Shown here: positions 61,000 to 64,000 of the stretch, one piece after another | Position numbering within the stretch: position 1 is the first letter of the stretch | Layout: each line of letters opens with the position of its first letter | From: Nevskia sp. | GTDB taxonomy: Bacteria; Pseudomonadota; Gammaproteobacteria; Nevskiales; Nevskiaceae | Assembly: GCA_023229645.1 (NCBI GenBank) | Contig: JALNYU010000006.1 | Span: 124,001 to 188,000 of the forward strand | DNA length: 64,000 bases | Direction of reading: 5' to 3' | Position numbers and translations under genes: made by a program | The notes under the pieces: generated by a model | What the model was told of the DNA's origin: nothing | Databases searched by the model: none | What the model saw: only the letters and a program-made list of their open reading frames with translations

Positions 61000-61848
61000 A
61001 TGAACGCAAATACTCAAGGCTTTACCGTCCGGCCGCTCTCGCCGACGATCGGCGCGGTTGTCGCCAATATCGATCTAGCGCAGCCGCTACCAGAATTTGA
61101 GCTGACGCGCCTACAGCAAGCGCTGGTAACGCACCATGTGCTGTTCTTCGAACAGCAGTCGTTGTCGCCGACACAGCAGCGCGATTTCGCCAGCCATTTC
61201 GGCACCTTGCATGTACACCCGGTTTATCCATTGATCCCGGAGGTGCCGGAAATCGTTGTGCTCGATACTGGCGGCCACAATCTGCCGGATAACGATCATT
61301 GGCATACCGACGTAACGTTTATCGAAAACCCACCGATGGGCGCGGTGCTCGTGGCGGTCGAACTGCCGCCCTACGGCGGCGACACGACATGGGCCTCGAC
61401 GATCGCCGCATTCGAAGCGCTTTCGGCACCGATGCAAACCTTCCTGTCCGGCCTGCAAGCCGAGCACAATTTCGTCAAAACCTTTCCCGAAGCGCGCTGG
61501 GGCGCCGGGGCTGAGACCGAAGCGCGGTGGCAGGAAGCGCGGCGTAAGCACCCGCCCGTGCTGCATCCGGTTGTGCGCACCCATCCGGTCAGCGGCAAGC
61601 GCGGGCTGTTCGTCAACGAAGGGTTTACGACGCGCATTCTCGGCTTGCAACCGAACGAATCCGATATGCTGCTGCGGATGTTATTCGCCCACGTTTCGCG
61701 CCCGGAATTTACCGTCCGCTGGCGCTGGAAGCTCGGTGATGTCGCGTTCTGGGATAACCGCTTAACGCAACACTACGCGCTGGCCGACTACCTGCCAACG
61801 CGCCGTGTGATGCACCGCGCGGCAATTTTAGGCGACCGGCCGTACTGA
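61000..61848 (+). CDS. tauD: TauD/TfdA-family 2-oxoglutarate-dependent dioxygenase
   Basis: This 282-residue non-heme iron enzyme has the HTD metal pair in NDHWHTDVTFIENPP and a C-terminal His/Arg region (YLPTRRVMHRAAILGD). In taurine metabolism it frees sulfite from the sulfonate. The start at 61000 gives MNANTQGFTVRPLSPTIGA, as in TauD; the longer frame lies inside tauC. Position after tauABC supports the taurine role, but related enzymes act on other sulfonates and sulfates. Confidence 0.9.
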   Translation: MNANTQGFTVRPLSPTIGAVVANIDLAQPLPEFELTRLQQALVTHHVLFFEQQSLSPTQQRDFASHFGTLHVHPVYPLIPEVPEIVVLDTGGHNLPDNDHWHTDVTFIENPPMGAVLVAVELPPYGGDTTWASTIAAFEALSAPMQTFLSGLQAEHNFVKTFPEARWGAGAETEARWQEARRKHPPVLHPVVRTHPVSGKRGLFVNEGFTTRILGLQPNESDMLLRMLFAHVSRPEFTVRWRWKLGDVAFWDNRLTQHYALADYLPTRRVMHRAAILGDRPY

Positions 61849-61872
61849 TTTCGCCGGCTCGGTAACGCTTTA

Positions 61873-62898
61873 TTACGCGTGCCGTGCTCGACGCAACTCA
61901 GCGTATAAACCGGCCGCCGACCAATCACGCTTACCGCCGCGTTCAGCGTCCCGCACCAGTTCGACCAGCCGCGCGTTTACCGGTGCCGGCTTGCCCTGTC
62001 GTTCGGCCAGACGTACGACTTCGCCGTTGATGTAGTCGATTTCGGTCGGGCGGCCCGCTTCAAAGTCTTCCCACATCGATGAACGCGCCAGCGGATCGAT
62101 CCGTACCATTTTGCTGGCGAGGCGGCGAAACAGAAAATCGGGCAACGACAGCAGTAATGGCAGGCGGTGCGGCGGTAATTTCGTCAGTTGCGCGAGTGGA
62201 ATGCCGGCCGCGGAGAGTAATTGCAGCGTCTCGCGCTGCGCCATCGCTAAGCAGCGGCGAAAGCCATGCTGAGACAACTCCGCTTGCAAGGGCTGGCCTG
62301 ACAGCGCGTTAACCGCGTTATTGAGATTCAGTAATAACTTTGACCACAGCACCGCGCGCATATCGGCATGAACCGACAGCGGCAAGCCACAGCGCGCGAA
62401 TGCGGGCAGCGCAGCCACGAGCGCTGGTTGATCATCAACGGCCAACGCGCCTTCAGAACCTTGATGAAAACGACCTGCACCACGCGCCAGAACATTAAAC
62501 GGCACCATGCCGGTGAGCACCGTCACACCGGGTAACCCAGCGCGCAGCACATCGGCATTACCTAAACCATTCTGGAAACTGATGACGACAGCGCCCGGCT
62601 TTAAAATCGGCCGCAGTTCGGCGGCGGCGCTCGCTGTCGCAGCGGATTTCACGGTAACCAGCACGAAATCGGCCGACCCGGCTGCGGCTGCTTCCTGCGC
62701 GTAATCGATATTCGCCGCCGGCACTTCATACGCCGCGCCGCGGTAGTCGGTGATGTGAAAACCGTGGCTAGCGACTTCCGCCGCGACACGCGCGCGGCCG
62801 ACAAAATTTACGTTCGCGCCGCACGCCAATAAACGGCCGCCGAGATAGCAGCCAACGCTGCCGGCACCGTAAATGCAAAACCACGTTGCCAACGTCAT
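61873..62898 (-). CDS. 2-dehydropantoate 2-reductase family protein
   Basis: This protein of about 341 residues has an N-terminal Rossmann motif (CIYGAGSVGCYLGGRLLACG), the conserved Lys in LWSKLLLNLNNAVNAL and a C-terminal KetoPantoate-reductase helical domain (FEAGRPTEIDYINGEVVRLA). The reaction would be NADPH reduction of ketopantoate in CoA synthesis. Such PanE paralogues often act on other 2-oxo acids. The ATG at 62898 overlaps the MFS stop (ATGA), so the two form one operon. The longer start at 63018 lies within the MFS gene. Confidence 0.85.
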   Translation of the reverse strand: MTLATWFCIYGAGSVGCYLGGRLLACGANVNFVGRARVAAEVASHGFHITDYRGAAYEVPAANIDYAQEAAAAGSADFVLVTVKSAATASAAAELRPILKPGAVVISFQNGLGNADVLRAGLPGVTVLTGMVPFNVLARGAGRFHQGSEGALAVDDQPALVAALPAFARCGLPLSVHADMRAVLWSKLLLNLNNAVNALSGQPLQAELSQHGFRRCLAMAQRETLQLLSAAGIPLAQLTKLPPHRLPLLLSLPDFLFRRLASKMVRIDPLARSSMWEDFEAGRPTEIDYINGEVVRLAERQGKPAPVNARLVELVRDAERGGKRDWSAAGLYAELRRARHA

Positions 62899-64000
62899 GC
62901 GTCGATTTTCGAAGTGCGCCGGGTATCCGGCACCAGCACGTAAACCGCCAGCGAGATCCCGATGCAAATCGTCACGTACCAAAAGAACCAGGGCTCGTGG
63001 CCAATTTTCTTCAGCCACAGCGCGAGGTATTCGGCGCTGCCGCCGAAAATCGAAACGGTCAGTGCATAGGGCAAACCAACACCGAGCGCGCGTACTTCGG
63101 CCGGGAACAATTCGGCCTTCACAACAGCATTGATCGCGGTGTAGCCGCTCAAGATCGTCAACGCCAGCATGATTAGCAGAAAGGCTTGGATCGGCGCGGT
63201 GACCGCGGCAAGTGCGGTCGTCAGCGGTACGGTGCCGAGCACACCGAGCACGCCAAACGCGATCAAGATCGGCCGCCGCCCAACGCGGTCTGATAGTGCG
63301 CCAACCAGCGGCTGCAGCAGCATGTACAAGAACAAAGACGCCGCCGAGATCAGCGTTGCCGTACCTTTACTCATGCCCAAGCTGTTGACCAGGAACTTCT
63401 GCATATAGGTCGTGAACGTATAGAACGCCAAGGTTCCGCCGAGGGTTAAACCGACGACGATCGCCACCGCGCGCGGGTGCGCCGCCAGCGCTTTCAACGT
63501 ATCTGCATTCGAGGCGGTTTTACGGGCGGCGGTAAACGCCGTGGTTTCACTCATGCTGCGGCGCAGATACAGCGCCACGACCGCGCACAGCGCGCCAATC
63601 ACAAACGGAATACGCCAACCCCAGGCGTCGAGCTGCTCGGCGGTTAAGAAAACCTGTTGCAGCAAAATCAGCACCGCCAGTGCTAAGAGCTGCCCCATTA
63701 TCAAAGTGACGTATTGGAAGCTCGACCAAAATCCGCGCCGTTCGCTGCTCGCCATTTCGCTGAGGTAGGTCGCCGACGTGCCGTATTCACCGCCAACGCT
63801 CAAACCTTGCAGCAAGCGCGCAATGAGCAGAAAAACGGGTGCGGCGATACCGATCTGGGCGTAGCCCGGCGTTAACGCGATGATCAAGGAGCCACCGCAC
63901 ATCATCGTCACCGATAACATCAACGCCGCTTTGCGGCCGCGCCGGTCGGCGTAAACGCCCAGCAACCAAGCACCGAGTGGGCGCATCAAAAAACCAACCG
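62895..64000 (-). CDS. MFS metabolite/H+ symporter (MHS type), cut by window edge
   Basis: The frame is open to the right edge and codes for more than 368 residues. It shows the MHS signatures VGFLMRPLGAWLLGVYADRR and GRKAALMLSVTMM, then LLQGLSVGGEYGTSATYLSE and WGWRIPFVIGALCAV. Members carry proline, betaine, citrate, ketoglutarate or shikimate with protons. The first one or two helices are beyond the window. Coupling to a ketopantoate-reductase-like gene suggests an organic-acid substrate. Confidence 0.88.
   Translation of the reverse strand, partial: VGFLMRPLGAWLLGVYADRRGRKAALMLSVTMMCGGSLIIALTPGYAQIGIAAPVFLLIARLLQGLSVGGEYGTSATYLSEMASSERRGFWSSFQYVTLIMGQLLALAVLILLQQVFLTAEQLDAWGWRIPFVIGALCAVVALYLRRSMSETTAFTAARKTASNADTLKALAAHPRAVAIVVGLTLGGTLAFYTFTTYMQKFLVNSLGMSKGTATLISAASLFLYMLLQPLVGALSDRVGRRPILIAFGVLGVLGTVPLTTALAAVTAPIQAFLLIMLALTILSGYTAINAVVKAELFPAEVRALGVGLPYALTVSIFGGSAEYLALWLKKIGHEPWFFWYVTICIGISLAVYVLVPDTRRTSKIDA

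Overview
The window is 64 kb of dense, GC-rich (roughly 58%, estimated by eye) proteobacterial chromosome. The gene set (24-residue PqqA, complete System I cytochrome c maturation, cbb3 oxidase, soluble FdsGBACD formate dehydrogenase, sigma-54 promoters) fits a beta- or gammaproteobacterium that oxidises alcohols or C1 compounds in the periplasm with PQQ enzymes. No rRNA, tRNA, CRISPR array, transposase or phage gene was recognised. Both edges cut genes: a MoxY-like sensor kinase on the left and an MFS transporter on the right.

Region 1 (1-10.7 kb) is PQQ and alcohol/aldehyde oxidation. A MoxYX-like two-component system is followed by an aldehyde dehydrogenase, a divergent AcoR-like sigma-54 activator and pqqABCDE. 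Near-consensus -24/-12 promoters lie in front of both the aldehyde dehydrogenase and pqqA, on either side of the activator. A strong hairpin separates pqqA from pqqB. An HDOD protein and a secreted His/Asp-tailed protein follow.

Region 2 (10.9-22.3 kb) is the most unusual part. Seven genes on the minus strand, each overlapping the next, join a NitT/TauT-type ABC importer (binding protein, permease, ATPase) to the PQQ-alcohol-dehydrogenase-associated ABC set (ATPase, YVTN beta-propeller, binding protein, ABC-2 permease). The second set belongs to the families of P. putida PedA1A2BC and M. extorquens Lut, which are tied to lanthanide-dependent alcohol oxidation. A thioredoxin-like protein, a DMT exporter, an M48 protease and a TonB-dependent receptor follow. 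The receptor makes an outer-membrane partner for the ABC genes conceivable.

Region 3 (22.4-28.1 kb) is housekeeping: a LOG-family protein, sucAB and galU. A 690-bp stretch without a recognisable gene follows.

Region 4 (28.8-36.4 kb) holds ccmABCDEFGHI on the minus strand. It is split between ccmB and ccmC by a plus-strand gene for a lone LysR-type DNA-binding domain with no effector domain.

Region 5 (36.5-46.6 kb) is C1 oxidation: folD, the regulator fdsR, and a divergent operon of an OFA-family oxalate/formate transporter with fdsGBACD. Region 6 (47-50.4 kb) has an orphan HAMP-PAS sensor kinase, a DUF2884-like lipoprotein and a GreA/B-type factor.

Region 7 (50.6-58.3 kb) is ccoNOQP-ccoG-(small membrane protein)-ccoI-ccoS-(Cys-containing unknown) behind an FNR-type box. 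Region 8 (58.4-64 kb) is a tauABCD-like sulfonate operon with a convergent panE-family reductase and an MHS-type transporter.

Read together, PQQ dehydrogenases (none encoded in the window) would oxidise alcohols in the periplasm and pass electrons through c-type cytochromes, matured by Ccm, to cbb3 oxidase. The aldehyde dehydrogenase and FDH would complete oxidation in the cytoplasm, giving NADH and CO2. Region 2 probably serves metal or cofactor supply for this pathway; that role is inference.
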